A stretch of 34,617 bases of DNA from JALRAP01 sp046302815 (lineage in GTDB: Bacteria; Bacteroidota; Bacteroidia; AKYH767-A; OLB10), in assembly GCA_046302815.1 (NCBI GenBank), contig JBKCHO010000140.1, positions 1 to 34,617 on the forward strand. Reading direction: 5' to 3'. A program made the position numbers and the translations under genes. Below are positions 1 to 8,373 of the stretch, in pieces; position 1 is the first letter of the stretch; every line of letters starts with the position of its first letter. Below the pieces are notes generated by a model that made no database searches, was not told where the DNA came from, and saw only the letters and a list, made by a program, of their open reading frames with translations.

Positions 1-792
1 GGTCAGTTCTCATTTTCGACCTGCGGCAGCGGAGTGGTGTTGTACCCGTATGCCACCAACCCATTCACAGCAGGCACGCCCGTTACGATACCCGCGAATG
101 GTACCATGAATAATGTAACAGTTTGCAGTGGAGGAGGCGGAGGCGGAACAGGCACGGTAACCGACATCGATGGCAACACCTACAACACGGTGCAGATTGG
201 TACGCAGGAATGGATGCAGGAGAACCTGAAGACCACCAAATACAAAAACGGCGATGTGATACCCACAAACTTGAACAATACCCAATGGCAAAGCACCACC
301 CAAGGCGCCTGGGCCTATTACAACGACAGCAGCCAGTACAACAACATCTATGGCAAGTTGTACAACTGGTATGCAGTGGCCGATGCTAGGGGTGTATGCC
401 CTACGGGCTGGCATGTGCCAACGGACAGCGAATGGAATGTATTGGTGAAACAGCTCGACCCGCAGGCGGATACAACAGACAGTAGCTACTCACAAAGTCT
501 AATCGCCGGTGGTTTTATGAAGGCAGTAGGCGATTTGCAATCGGGCACCGGTCTGTGGCAGTCGCCTAACTATGGGGCTACCAACAGCAGCGGTTTCACA
601 GGTTTGCCAGGCGGTGACCGCAACCTCTATGGTAGTTACCTCTACATTGGCTACTACGGCTACTGGTGGAGTGCTTCAGAGATCCTTACCGACTACGCCT
701 GGTACCGGAGCCTCGATTACAGTGATGCGTTTGTGTACCGTAACGCCTACTTTAAGCGACTCGGCTTCTCTATTCGTTGTCTCAGGGATTAA
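1..792 (+). CDS. FISUMP-domain surface protein, 5' truncated by window edge
   Basis: The frame is open from base 1, so the true start lies outside the window; a GTG at 34 is only an internal codon. The visible part carries a short six-glycine linker (codons around 128-150) followed by a full FISUMP domain (Fibrobacter succinogenes major paralogous domain). Its marks are DIDGNTYNTVQIGTQEWM, ENLKTTKYKNGD, a central CPTGWHVPTDSEW and the C-terminal SIRCLRD, which ends the protein exactly as the family usually does. FISUMP domains sit at the C-terminus of secreted or lipid-anchored proteins of Bacteroidota and Fibrobacteres; their molecular role is not established. The Gly-rich linker suggests that the missing N-terminal part is a separate domain. 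No T9SS tail is present. Confidence 0.85.
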   Translation, partial: GQFSFSTCGSGVVLYPYATNPFTAGTPVTIPANGTMNNVTVCSGGGGGGTGTVTDIDGNTYNTVQIGTQEWMQENLKTTKYKNGDVIPTNLNNTQWQSTTQGAWAYYNDSSQYNNIYGKLYNWYAVADARGVCPTGWHVPTDSEWNVLVKQLDPQADTTDSSYSQSLIAGGFMKAVGDLQSGTGLWQSPNYGATNSSGFTGLPGGDRNLYGSYLYIGYYGYWWSASEILTDYAWYRSLDYSDAFVYRNAYFKRLGFSIRCLRD

Positions 793-840
793 CCCGGAGG
801 GTTAAGTAATTTATTGGATTCATTTGACAATTTGACAAAT

Positions 841-857
841 CCCCGCCGAAGGCGGGG
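841..857. repeat. GC-rich hairpin, 7-bp stem with 3-nt loop
   Basis: CCCCGCC and GGCGGGG are perfectly complementary around a GAA loop. TTTGAC at 831-836 and GTCAAA at 870-875 could extend it into a larger imperfect cruciform. It lies 50 bases past the FISUMP stop codon. It could end that transcript, but the plus strand carries an A-run rather than a T-run after the stem, so it is not a standard intrinsic terminator. Confidence 0.5.
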
Positions 858-968
858 ACGAAAAAAATCGTCAAACAAATTCGTTATCGTGCAGTTTGTT
901 AAAGGCGATTTTATTCGTAGCGCGTTATGAAATTGCAACCGCCCACGCGTGCTGAGTAATCGAAGCGT

Positions 969-1069
969 ACTTGCCCTGAGTTTGTTTACCCTGAGCTTGT
1001 CGAAGGGTCGAAGGGTCGAAGGGCCGCCCTACGGCGAAAATTTTTTTGAATAGTGCATTTGCAAATTTT
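969..1069. repeat. Intergenic repeat, copy A
   Basis: It begins ACTTGCCCTGAG, continues through CTGAGCTTGTCGAAGGG and AAGGGCCGCCC, then CGAAAAT, and ends GCAAATTTT. The same order of words recurs at 1135-1229. Inside it TCGAAGGG is repeated three times in tandem (1000-1023). Confidence 0.6.
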
Positions 1070-1134
1070 CTGTTACTCTTAATCATTTAGAATGAGTTTA
1101 AATCTGCTTGGTGATTTTTTTGGGAGCTACGCTC

Positions 1135-1229
1135 ACTTGCCCTGAGCTTGTCCGGTAGCTATCGGACGAAGTGTTGAAGGGCCGCCCCATGTCGAAAATA
1201 ATTTAGAAAAATTCGAGGCGCAAATTTTT
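1135..1229. repeat. Intergenic repeat, copy B
   Basis: This is a diverged direct copy of 969-1069: ACTTGCCCTGAGCTTGTC, then GAAGGGCCGCCC, CGAAAAT and CAAATTTT in the same order and spacing. Where copy A has tandem TCGAAGGG units, copy B has a small inverted repeat TCCG-GTAGCTAT-CGGA. Confidence 0.6.
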
Positions 1230-1328
1230 AATCGAACCTAAACGATTCATTTGAGCATGATGAGCCATGTTCATTGCGGTAAAATTTAATCCCCTTGCCA
1301 AGATCCTAATTGCTACATGTATATATGA

Positions 1329-1356
1329 CCTGAGTTTACTTCCCCTGAGCTTGCCT
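1329..1356. repeat. Fragment of the same intergenic repeat
   Basis: CCTGAGTTTACTTCCCCTGAG followed by CTTGCC resembles the first 28 bases of copy A (975-1001) with a few substitutions. It is the third occurrence of the CTGAGTTT...CCCTGAGCTTG pair in this stretch. Confidence 0.4.
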
Positions 1357-1496
1357 CCCCAAAAAGAAGTCAAAGGATCCAAGGTTCCTGCTGTCCGTCT
1401 TAAGGGATATAAGCCCCTAACCCCAAATCTTATACAGCTACCATCTACCAAGCAATCCACAACGCTATTTTCTATGGGTTTCACTATCTTTAAGTC

Positions 1497-4016
1497 ATGA
1501 AATTCTACTCCGTTTCCATCGTGGCTTTGTGTATAGTCACAACGCTTTCTTGCAACCGCGAACCCGAATCCCAGTCATGGAAAAAAATCCCCGGCTCTTT
1601 TCGCTCACTGTCTGATTGGAACGCAGAGCGTGCCTTTCCAGGCAAGTCCATTCATATGGGAGCTTATTCAAACGCCTTCCAAACGCATAGATCTGCTCAG
1701 TCTCGCACAATGCTTTTTCCCGGGCAATGGGAAGACATCGGTCCTAAAAATTTCGGTGGTCGCACACTATGCCTCGCCTTTAATCCCCAAAATCCCAACA
1801 CCATCCTTGCTGGCTCTGCCTCAGGCGGATTATGGGTAAGCTACAATGGTGCCAACGGTGCTCAAGCATGGCAACCCATGGCAACCGGCTTTCCTGTTTT
1901 GGGAGTCTCCGCCATTGCATTCAATCCCGCCGATACAAACGAAATTTATATCGGAACCGGCGAGGTGTATAACTACCAGAACACAGGCACCGGTTGGGCC
2001 AATCGCGTTACAAGAGGTACATATGGTATCGGTGTTTTGAAATCAACAGATGCAGGTGTTACATGGACTAAAAGCATCGACTGGCAATACAGCGATCTGC
2101 GAGGAATACAGGATCTATTAGTGAATCCCGCAAGGCCAGCAACTGTTTTTGCTGCTACAACAGAAGGTATTTATCGTTCGTATGATTCGGGAGCGAATTG
2201 GAGTTTAGTACTGAATAAAAAAATGGTAACGGATATCCAAATGACTCCTGGCGATACAACCGTTTTGATGGCCGCCGTAGGAAATTCTTTTTCACCCGAT
2301 GCCGGTTTATACCGGTCTACCAACGGGGGAAGCAGCTTTGGTAAAATCACATCCGGTTTGCCTAACTCCTGGTCTGGAAAAGCGCTGTTGGATGTATGCA
2401 CTTCGGATCCCAATATCTGGTATGCCAGTATTGCCGATCAACTAGCGGGCATGGGGCTATTCCGCTCCGATAATGGTGGGTTGGATTGGCTTCAAGTAAA
2501 TCCACTCGATTTCCAAACCTACCAAGGTTGGTTTTCTCACGATGTATCGGTGAATCCTAACAATCCGAATGACTTGGTTACGGCCGGCATCAACATGTAC
2601 CGTTCGATAGACGGCGGTGGTACTATTGCACAAATGACCTACTGGTATAACTGGGATTTTTCACTTACCACAGTAGGAGGGTCTGAAGGGCCGCCCGATT
2701 ATGTGCATGCCGACATACACAGGGTGTATCGCTCGCCGGTGAATGGAGATCATGTATGGCTAGCTACAGATGGTGGAATATTTCGTTCCTTCGATGGGGG
2801 CGAAACTTATGAAGCCAGCAATGGTGGATACCAAACACAACAGTTCTATCCTGATTTTTCTTGCTCTCCAACCGATTCGTTGTTTGCCATTGGTGGACTA
2901 CAAGACAATGCCACTGCAGTTTATGAGGGTAACATGGGATGGCGCAGAGTGATTGGTGGCGATGGTTTGTCAACTGCCATACATCCTACCAACGATCAAA
3001 TCGTTTACGGCTCTTCGCAATATCTCAATGTGGATAAATCCACCGACAAAGCTCAATCGTTTGGAGGTTTGTCTATTCCCGGTAGCAGCGCATTTCCCAA
3101 TACCGTGTTTGCCGGACCTTATGCATTGAGCCGATCCAATCCACAAGTGCTATACGCCGGAAGGTCGGTAATCTACAAGAGCACCAACGGTGGTCAGTCC
3201 TTCAATCAAACCAATGGTGGAAACCCCCTAGATGGAAATCCCGCATTGCATGTTTCTATCAATCCAACAGACCACAACGATGTTTGGGTAACCACTGCTC
3301 CGGTGGTGAATAGCACGGCGGGCATCTTCAGGTCAACGAATGGTGGCACGAGTTGGACTAACCTAACGGGCAATCTTCCGAACCGATATTTCAAAGACAT
3401 CGCCATCGATTTGCTAAATCCTTCTAATGTGTTTGTGGTGCTTTCCGGTTTTGGTACTTCACATCTTTACAAATATCAGGCAGGAACCAACCCCGGTTGG
3501 ATTGCCCTTGGAGCTGGGCTTCCCGATGTGCCTACCAACTGCGTTACAATCGATCCATTGAATGGACAAATCCTATATGTAGGCAATGATTTAGGTGTGT
3601 ATGTTTCCATTGATGGTGGATTGAATTTCTTGCCTTTCAGCGATGGCCTTATAGATGCCACTTTGGTTTTTGATATCTCAGTATCGCCATCGAATAGGAA
3701 ATTACGATTGGCCACGCATGGCAAAGGTGCATTCGAGCGCGATATGCTGCCAGCAAACATTACCTCAGTGGAAGCCATTCCAAATCCGACTTTCGCCATG
3801 TTTCCCAATCCCGCAAAGGAGTACAGTTATCTGACTTTTAACTCTGGTACCAATAGGAAAATTTCTTTATTGGATTTAACAGGTAAAGTGCTTTACCGTA
3901 CGGATACCAATGCAAACAGTTTCCAACTTTCGTTGATGGGTGTTCCTTCGGGCTTGTATTTGGTGGAGGTAATTGAGGGCGGATCCACCATGGTGAAAAA
4001 GCTGCTTGTGCAGTGA
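1497..4016 (+). CDS. Asp-box (BNR/sortilin-like) beta-propeller protein with T9SS sorting domain
   Basis: This 839-residue exported protein starts with a hydrophobic signal (residues 1-18) ending TTLSC, a poor but possible lipobox. The body contains about nine Asp-box-like motifs of the S-x-[DN]-x-G-x-x-W type (STDAGVTW, SYDSGANW, STNGGSSF, SDNGGLDW, SFDGGETY, STNGGQSF, STNGGTSW, SIDGGLNF), which mark blades of the BNR/VPS10-type propeller. The last 70 residues form a type A T9SS sorting domain, with FPNPAKEYSYL, a KISLLDLTGKVLY core and the terminal SGLYLVEV...KKLLVQ. T9SS cargo is released or anchored at the cell surface; the substrate cannot be told. ATG 1497 follows a TATCTTTA promoter-like box by 4 bases. 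The stop lies 2 bases from that of the convergent TPR gene. Confidence 0.85.
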   Translation: MKFYSVSIVALCIVTTLSCNREPESQSWKKIPGSFRSLSDWNAERAFPGKSIHMGAYSNAFQTHRSAQSRTMLFPGQWEDIGPKNFGGRTLCLAFNPQNPNTILAGSASGGLWVSYNGANGAQAWQPMATGFPVLGVSAIAFNPADTNEIYIGTGEVYNYQNTGTGWANRVTRGTYGIGVLKSTDAGVTWTKSIDWQYSDLRGIQDLLVNPARPATVFAATTEGIYRSYDSGANWSLVLNKKMVTDIQMTPGDTTVLMAAVGNSFSPDAGLYRSTNGGSSFGKITSGLPNSWSGKALLDVCTSDPNIWYASIADQLAGMGLFRSDNGGLDWLQVNPLDFQTYQGWFSHDVSVNPNNPNDLVTAGINMYRSIDGGGTIAQMTYWYNWDFSLTTVGGSEGPPDYVHADIHRVYRSPVNGDHVWLATDGGIFRSFDGGETYEASNGGYQTQQFYPDFSCSPTDSLFAIGGLQDNATAVYEGNMGWRRVIGGDGLSTAIHPTNDQIVYGSSQYLNVDKSTDKAQSFGGLSIPGSSAFPNTVFAGPYALSRSNPQVLYAGRSVIYKSTNGGQSFNQTNGGNPLDGNPALHVSINPTDHNDVWVTTAPVVNSTAGIFRSTNGGTSWTNLTGNLPNRYFKDIAIDLLNPSNVFVVLSGFGTSHLYKYQAGTNPGWIALGAGLPDVPTNCVTIDPLNGQILYVGNDLGVYVSIDGGLNFLPFSDGLIDATLVFDISVSPSNRKLRLATHGKGAFERDMLPANITSVEAIPNPTFAMFPNPAKEYSYLTFNSGTNRKISLLDLTGKVLYRTDTNANSFQLSLMGVPSGLYLVEVIEGGSTMVKKLLVQ

Positions 4017-4018
4017 TG

Positions 4019-5842
4019 TCAAGTATCGCCTCTTAGTTTCCGGAATCGTTTGCGCGCCTCTACCGTAAAAAGCGATCCAGGGTATTTGGTAAGTATGGTT
4101 TCGTACATCGCCTTGGCGTCTTCTTTTTTGTTCATTCGAAACTCCATCATCTCTGCCAGGCGAAACATGGCGTCATCGGCAAGGATATCGTCGGGGTAAT
4201 TTTGAAAAACCTGGCTGTACAGCTCTGCTGCTTTAACATAATCACCCTTTTTCGCCAAGATGCTCGCTTGCTTGAACCATATCTCATCAGTCAATGAATG
4301 ACCTGGCCATGAAATCAAAAGGGAATCCAGAGTTGAAAGCGATTCGTTGTACCGGTTGCAGAATTCAAATAAGTCGGCTCTCGAATACATTTGAAGCGGT
4401 TCGGTAATGCTATCCGTTCCCAAGTTATCCATGATGAGCAATCCAAGTTGCATGGCATCGTTGGAAATCAACTGCGAGGTGGCGGCTTTCAAGACATTAA
4501 GTTGCGCAGCGGCCCATTCAAACTCTCCCATATAGTAGGAAAGCCTGGCGTTTCGGTATTTCGCTTCACGGCCAATGGCATCGTTTTTGAAATCCTTGTC
4601 CACCTGCGAATAATAGAGCGATGCATCCCACACCTCGCCTTTGAGAATCAAAATATCTCCTAATTGAAGTTTGCATTCGGCCACCAATGAAGTAGGTACT
4701 CTTGGCAATGCGATGGTTTCTTCCAGTATGGATACAGCCTTGTCGATATCGTTCAGTTGAAAACCCATCAGTCGGGCATAGCTTGGCAGGAGAGATGCGG
4801 TTAAAGGTGTTTTTCCCAATTCTTGGAAAGTTTCCTCATAATTTTTTTGAAGTTTCCTGAGGGAGGTAGTATCGTAAATTCCTGAGGAAGTGATTCGCCC
4901 GTCTCTAGCATTGATTAATTCGAGTCGGGCGTTGATGTAATAGGGTGTATTGGATCCCTTGCTGATAATGTATGCGAAGCAGGCTTCAGCCGTTTCAAAA
5001 TCGCCATTCGAGTAACAGGATTTTCCTAGTGAAATGATGCGACTGCCGTTCTCGTCATTCCTTCTATCCAGCGCAATGGCTTGTGTAAGTGCAGAGGCAA
5101 AATCGCGATCCTGCAGCAACAACCAATAAAGCAATTCGTTGTAAATGGTTTTTTGTCCCGACTTCTGCACTCGGCGTAGTAGGGCGGTTCGAATGATATC
5201 GGCTAACTTGGTATCGGTTTCGTAAGAAAGTTTGTTTTGTAACAGGGACTGAACGCTGGATGCATAATTTTCAGAGTACTCGAGCATATTCAAGTATTCC
5301 TCAATCATCTTAGCGAAATCGTTTTGTTGGGCATACACATCGGCTAATTCAAATCCGAATGGATAACTGCCTCCCATCAATCTTCTTCCCTCGAGGTAAG
5401 TTTGCTCAGCCAATCCGAAAAGACGCAATTCACCAAATGCCTGTCCAAGCGAATTGATTTGTTGGATGTCGGGGAAAAGGTTTTTAATAGCCTTACCATA
5501 TAATTCCTTCGCCTCTTCCTCGTTGTCTTGTAAGGATTGAATTTTGCCCAAGTCAATCCAAAGCGTGGCTATGGCTGGATTTTTTTTCTGATGCTTCTTA
5601 ACGAGTTTTTCTGCTTTATCGTAATCCTTGAGAAAAAGGTAGCATTCCAAATAAGACTTGTATGTTCCAAAAGGATCAATGGCATATTGCTTTTCCCAAT
5701 AAACAATGGCCTTGTCGTACTCGCCTGTGCTCATGTATTGTCTGGCCAAATCGAAATTGGTTTGACCCTGTGCATGAACGATAGTGTGTGATGCGAAAGT
5801 CAAGGTTGACACAAAAAATCCCCAAACAAAAATTTTAGCCAT
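4019..5842 (-). CDS. Exported tetratricopeptide-repeat protein
   Basis: The product has 607 residues. I start it at the ATG at 5842 (MAKIFVWGFFVSTLTFASH...), because this gives a clean signal peptide ending near VHAQ; the longer frame up to 5911 only adds an unlikely N-terminus. The mature part is a series of helical TPR-like units (for example YMSTGEYDKAIVYWEKQ near the N-terminus, and GDYVKAAELYSQVFQNYPDD and DAKAMYETILTKYPGS near the C-terminus). Such proteins act as periplasmic or envelope scaffolds; no catalytic motif is seen. It lies 107 bases downstream of serS on the same strand and may share its transcript, although a hairpin at 5919-5939 stands between them. Confidence 0.85.
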   Translation of the reverse strand: MAKIFVWGFFVSTLTFASHTIVHAQGQTNFDLARQYMSTGEYDKAIVYWEKQYAIDPFGTYKSYLECYLFLKDYDKAEKLVKKHQKKNPAIATLWIDLGKIQSLQDNEEEAKELYGKAIKNLFPDIQQINSLGQAFGELRLFGLAEQTYLEGRRLMGGSYPFGFELADVYAQQNDFAKMIEEYLNMLEYSENYASSVQSLLQNKLSYETDTKLADIIRTALLRRVQKSGQKTIYNELLYWLLLQDRDFASALTQAIALDRRNDENGSRIISLGKSCYSNGDFETAEACFAYIISKGSNTPYYINARLELINARDGRITSSGIYDTTSLRKLQKNYEETFQELGKTPLTASLLPSYARLMGFQLNDIDKAVSILEETIALPRVPTSLVAECKLQLGDILILKGEVWDASLYYSQVDKDFKNDAIGREAKYRNARLSYYMGEFEWAAAQLNVLKAATSQLISNDAMQLGLLIMDNLGTDSITEPLQMYSRADLFEFCNRYNESLSTLDSLLISWPGHSLTDEIWFKQASILAKKGDYVKAAELYSQVFQNYPDDILADDAMFRLAEMMEFRMNKKEDAKAMYETILTKYPGSLFTVEARKRFRKLRGDT

Positions 5843-5918
5843 CCTTCGAAAGCAGGTCAGTTTGAGAATATTTGTGTTGCAGTAGTTCAATTTATTTCCT
5901 TCAATCGTCACGAATCAC

Positions 5919-5939
5919 GCGTCATAAATGGCATGACGC
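5919..5939. repeat. Perfect 7-bp inverted repeat between serS and TPR gene
   Basis: GCGTCAT and ATGACGC flank a 7-base loop. On the minus strand no T-run follows, so it is not a classical terminator. It may be an mRNA processing or stabilising hairpin. Confidence 0.5.
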
Positions 5940-5949
5940 TTAACACTTC

Positions 5950-7224
5950 TCATTCAATCGTCTCGAAGCCAGTGTATGGTATAAGCGCTTTCGGTATCCT
6001 AATTCCCGATGGGGTTTGATTGTTCTCAAGAAGGGCAGCTACAATGCGTGGTAACGCGAGGGCGCTGCCATTTAGTGTGTGTGCTAGTGTAGGTTTGTTA
6101 CTTCCTTCACGATAACGGAGTTTCAAGCGGTTCGATTGGAATGATTCGAAGTTGGAAACAGAACTAACTTCCAACCATCTTTTCTGTGCGGCTGAATACA
6201 CTTCCATATCGTAAGTAAGTGCCGATGCGAAACTCATGTCGCCACCACACAGCTTTAGTGTGCGGAATGGTAGTTCGAGCTCATGCAGGAGCGACGCTAC
6301 ATATTCGCGCATGGATTCGAGTATGGCATAGGATTGTTCAGGATGAGCCACCTGAACGATTTCCACCTTATCGAATTGATGCAGGCGGTTCAATCCCCTC
6401 ACATCTTTTCCATAAGAACCAGCCTCACGACGGAAACAAGGGGTATATGCGGTTAGCTTCACAGGGAGCTCTTCGGCCTTCAGGATTACATCCCTGAAGA
6501 TGTTGGTTACCGGTACTTCTGCGGTAGGAATCAGGTAAAGGTTGTCGATGCCCACATGATACATCTGGCCTTCCTTGTCGGGGAGTTGACCCGTACCAAA
6601 TCCGGAGTCTTCATTCACCAGAATGGGTGGCTGCACTTCGCCATATCCTGCGGCACTGGCCTTGTCGAGAAAAAAGTTGATCAAGGCCCTCTGTAGTTTG
6701 GCGCCTTTTCCTTTGTAAACTGGAAATCCAGCCCCTGTGAGCTTCACGCCCATTTCGAAATCGATCAGATCATACTTGGCAGCGATATCCCAGTGGGGCA
6801 GGGCAGAGGCGTCCAAAACAGGCAAAGCTTCCACCGATTGATAAACCACTTCGTTGTCCTCAGGTGTTTTTCCCTTAGGAACAGCACGGGAGGGCATGTT
6901 CGGAACTCGAACAAGCAGATCATTCATTTGCGATTCCAACATGGAAAGTTTATCTGCCAACAGCTTCGATTCTTCTTTAAGAGCAGTGCTCTTATTTTTC
7001 AGATCGTTGGCTTCTGCTTGCTTTCCTGATTTGAAAAGATCACCTACCTGCTTAGCCAGATTATTTTGAGCTGCCAACAGATTATCGAGTTCAGCTTGTG
7101 TGGATCTGCGGTTGCTATCTATTTCCAGCACTTGCTCAATGATTTCTTTGGCGTCAAAATTTTTAACAGACAGTCGTTGTATAACGATGTCTTTTTGGTC
7201 TCTAACGGTTTGAATGGTCAGCAT
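5950..7224 (-). CDS. serS: Seryl-tRNA synthetase
   Basis: This enzyme charges tRNA-Ser (and tRNA-Sec) with serine in the cytoplasm. The 424-residue product has the N-terminal long coiled-coil arm (residues about 25-110, rich in K, E, L and A), then the class II catalytic core with motif 2 (CFRREAGSYGKDVRG, LNRLHQFDKVE) and motif 3 (NGSALALPRIVAALLENNQ). Length fits bacterial SerRS. I chose ATG 7224 (MLTIQTVRDQK), the usual N-terminus of the Bacteroidota enzyme; the frame upstream to 7272 runs over a TAAATTTG promoter box at 7247-7240. Confidence 0.97.
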   Translation of the reverse strand: MLTIQTVRDQKDIVIQRLSVKNFDAKEIIEQVLEIDSNRRSTQAELDNLLAAQNNLAKQVGDLFKSGKQAEANDLKNKSTALKEESKLLADKLSMLESQMNDLLVRVPNMPSRAVPKGKTPEDNEVVYQSVEALPVLDASALPHWDIAAKYDLIDFEMGVKLTGAGFPVYKGKGAKLQRALINFFLDKASAAGYGEVQPPILVNEDSGFGTGQLPDKEGQMYHVGIDNLYLIPTAEVPVTNIFRDVILKAEELPVKLTAYTPCFRREAGSYGKDVRGLNRLHQFDKVEIVQVAHPEQSYAILESMREYVASLLHELELPFRTLKLCGGDMSFASALTYDMEVYSAAQKRWLEVSSVSNFESFQSNRLKLRYREGSNKPTLAHTLNGSALALPRIVAALLENNQTPSGIRIPKALIPYTGFETIE

Positions 7225-7239
7225 CTGATGGCTTTTGAG

Positions 7240-7247
7240 CAAATTTA
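7240..7247 (-). promoter_or_regulatory. serS -7 promoter box
   Basis: TAAATTTG matches the Bacteroidota -7 consensus TAnnTTTG, with 15 bases to the serS ATG. No clear -33 TTG was found. The box supports the shorter serS start. Confidence 0.6.
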
Positions 7248-7297
7248 CCAAATCCACCGCAAGGATGCTCATAAGCGGGGTTTATTCAGGCTCTTGC

Positions 7298-7322
7298 GCG
7301 TTGATGTCAAACAATTCAACGC
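7298..7322. repeat. Inverted repeat between divergent serS and DUF2461 gene
   Basis: GCGTTGA and TCAACGC form a perfect 7-bp inverted repeat with an 11-base spacer; a smaller palindrome TTGATGTCAA (7301-7310) overlaps its left arm. It sits upstream of both divergent genes, so an operator is possible, but nothing else supports it. Confidence 0.35.
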
Positions 7323-7361
7323 TAAGAATGTTGATGAATGCATGTTTTTAGTTACTCCACT

Positions 7362-8018
7362 ATGATAAACAAGAGCACACTGACATTCCTCAAAAAACTG
7401 AAGAAAAACAACCACCGCGATTGGTTTCATGCCAATAGGGAAAGTTATGCGGTTGCTTCCGCCGATTTTAGGGCTTTCATAGCGCTTTTACTGGTCGAAT
7501 TCACAAAAATGAATCCGAAATTGGATGGTTTGCAGTTGAAGGATTTGGTTTTTCGAATCAATAGGGATGTACGGTTTTCAGCCAACAAAGCACCTTACAA
7601 AACCAATTTCGGCGCCTACCTTGCCCAGGGAGGAAAGAAAGCGGGTAGGGCGGGCTTTTACATTCAAGTGGAGCCAGGCAATAGCTTTATTGCAGGTGGC
7701 TGTTGGATGCCACCTGCTCCTCAGCTCAAGTCAATTCGGCAAGAAATCGATTACAACCTCGATGACTTCAATTCGATATTGGGAGGCAAATCATTCAAAA
7801 AGCAATTCGGTGAGTTGAGCGATTGTCGACTTAAAACAAATCCCAAAGGCTACGATAAATCAAACCCTGCAATCAACCATCTGCGGCAAACCAGCTTCAT
7901 TGTGGAACAAGTTTTGGAGGATGATGATTTACTTGCGCCATCACTTACCAAACAATGTGTTTCCGCATATCAGGCCATGTTGCCATTCTTGGAATTCTTA
8001 AATAGGTCTGACGACTGA
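7362..8018 (+). CDS. DUF2461 / TIGR02453 family protein
   Basis: The 218-residue product begins MINKSTLTFLKKLKKNNHRDWFHANR, the typical start of the DUF2461 family, and continues with the conserved FRINRDVRFSANKAPYKTNFG segment and AGFYIQVEPGNSFIAGGCWMP-like strand region (about residues 70-120). The family is widespread in bacteria and has no assigned function. I start at ATG 7362 rather than 7338 because the extra eight residues do not belong to the family. It is transcribed divergently from serS and followed by a strong terminator shared with rpmA. Confidence 0.9.
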   Translation: MINKSTLTFLKKLKKNNHRDWFHANRESYAVASADFRAFIALLLVEFTKMNPKLDGLQLKDLVFRINRDVRFSANKAPYKTNFGAYLAQGGKKAGRAGFYIQVEPGNSFIAGGCWMPPAPQLKSIRQEIDYNLDDFNSILGGKSFKKQFGELSDCRLKTNPKGYDKSNPAINHLRQTSFIVEQVLEDDDLLAPSLTKQCVSAYQAMLPFLEFLNRSDD

Positions 8019-8028
8019 ATGCCATAAA

Positions 8029-8058
8029 AAAACCCTGCAGGGATTACTGCAGGGTTTT
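8029..8058. terminator. Bidirectional intrinsic terminator (DUF2461 gene / rpmA)
   Basis: AAAACCCTGCAG and CTGCAGGGTTTT are perfectly complementary over 12 bp around a 6-base loop. The T-run on one side and A-run on the other serve both converging transcripts. Confidence 0.9.
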
Positions 8059-8077
8059 AAAGGGTTTAAGTTGTTTC

Positions 8078-8341
8078 TCAGTTTTGTTCTAGCGGAGTAA
8101 TCGAAACATACGACTTGTTGTTGGCTTTCTTGGCAAATGTAACGATGCCGTCGCGGAGCGCGAACAAGGTATGGTCTTTGCCCATGCCAACACCTTCGGA
8201 CGCATGATGGCGGGTCCCACGCTGACGAACGATGATGTTTCCGGCGATAGCTAGTTGACCTCCGAAGATTTTAACGCCTAGGCGTTTGCTATGTGATTCG
8301 CGTCCGTTCTTGGAACTACCGACGCCTTTCTTGTGTGCCAT
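8078..8341 (-). CDS. rpmA: 50S ribosomal protein L27
   Basis: This is an 87-residue basic protein beginning MAHKKGVGSSKNGRESHSKRLGVK, with the L27 signature GNIIVRQRGTRHHASEGVGMGKDHTLFAL (split over residues 36-64). L27 sits near the peptidyl-transferase centre, its N-terminal tail reaching the tRNA CCA ends. The N-terminus starts directly with AHKK, without the cleavable extension of Firmicutes L27. It follows rplU by 32 bases on the same strand, the standard bacterial rplU-rpmA pair. Confidence 0.98.
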   Translation of the reverse strand: MAHKKGVGSSKNGRESHSKRLGVKIFGGQLAIAGNIIVRQRGTRHHASEGVGMGKDHTLFALRDGIVTFAKKANNKSYVSITPLEQN

Positions 8342-8373
8342 GGTATTGCTGTATGGTTAAATTCAGTTGATGA

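Larger units (their letters stand above)
793..1496. other. 704-bp non-coding stretch with degenerate repeats
   Basis: No convincing gene is present. The stretch holds a GC-rich hairpin (841-857), two diverged copies of a repeat of about 100 bp (969-1069 and 1135-1229) and a third fragment (1329-1356), all containing CTGAGCTTGTC-like words. Base composition alternates between GC-rich words and A/T runs. The short open frames over 1203-1500 have no recognisable protein content. Confidence 0.7.

Noticed and set aside
1203..1500. Two overlapping open frames of 93 and 77 residues in the non-coding stretch
   Set aside because: They run through the repeat region, have no family resemblance and no promoter box, and one overlaps the start at 1497.
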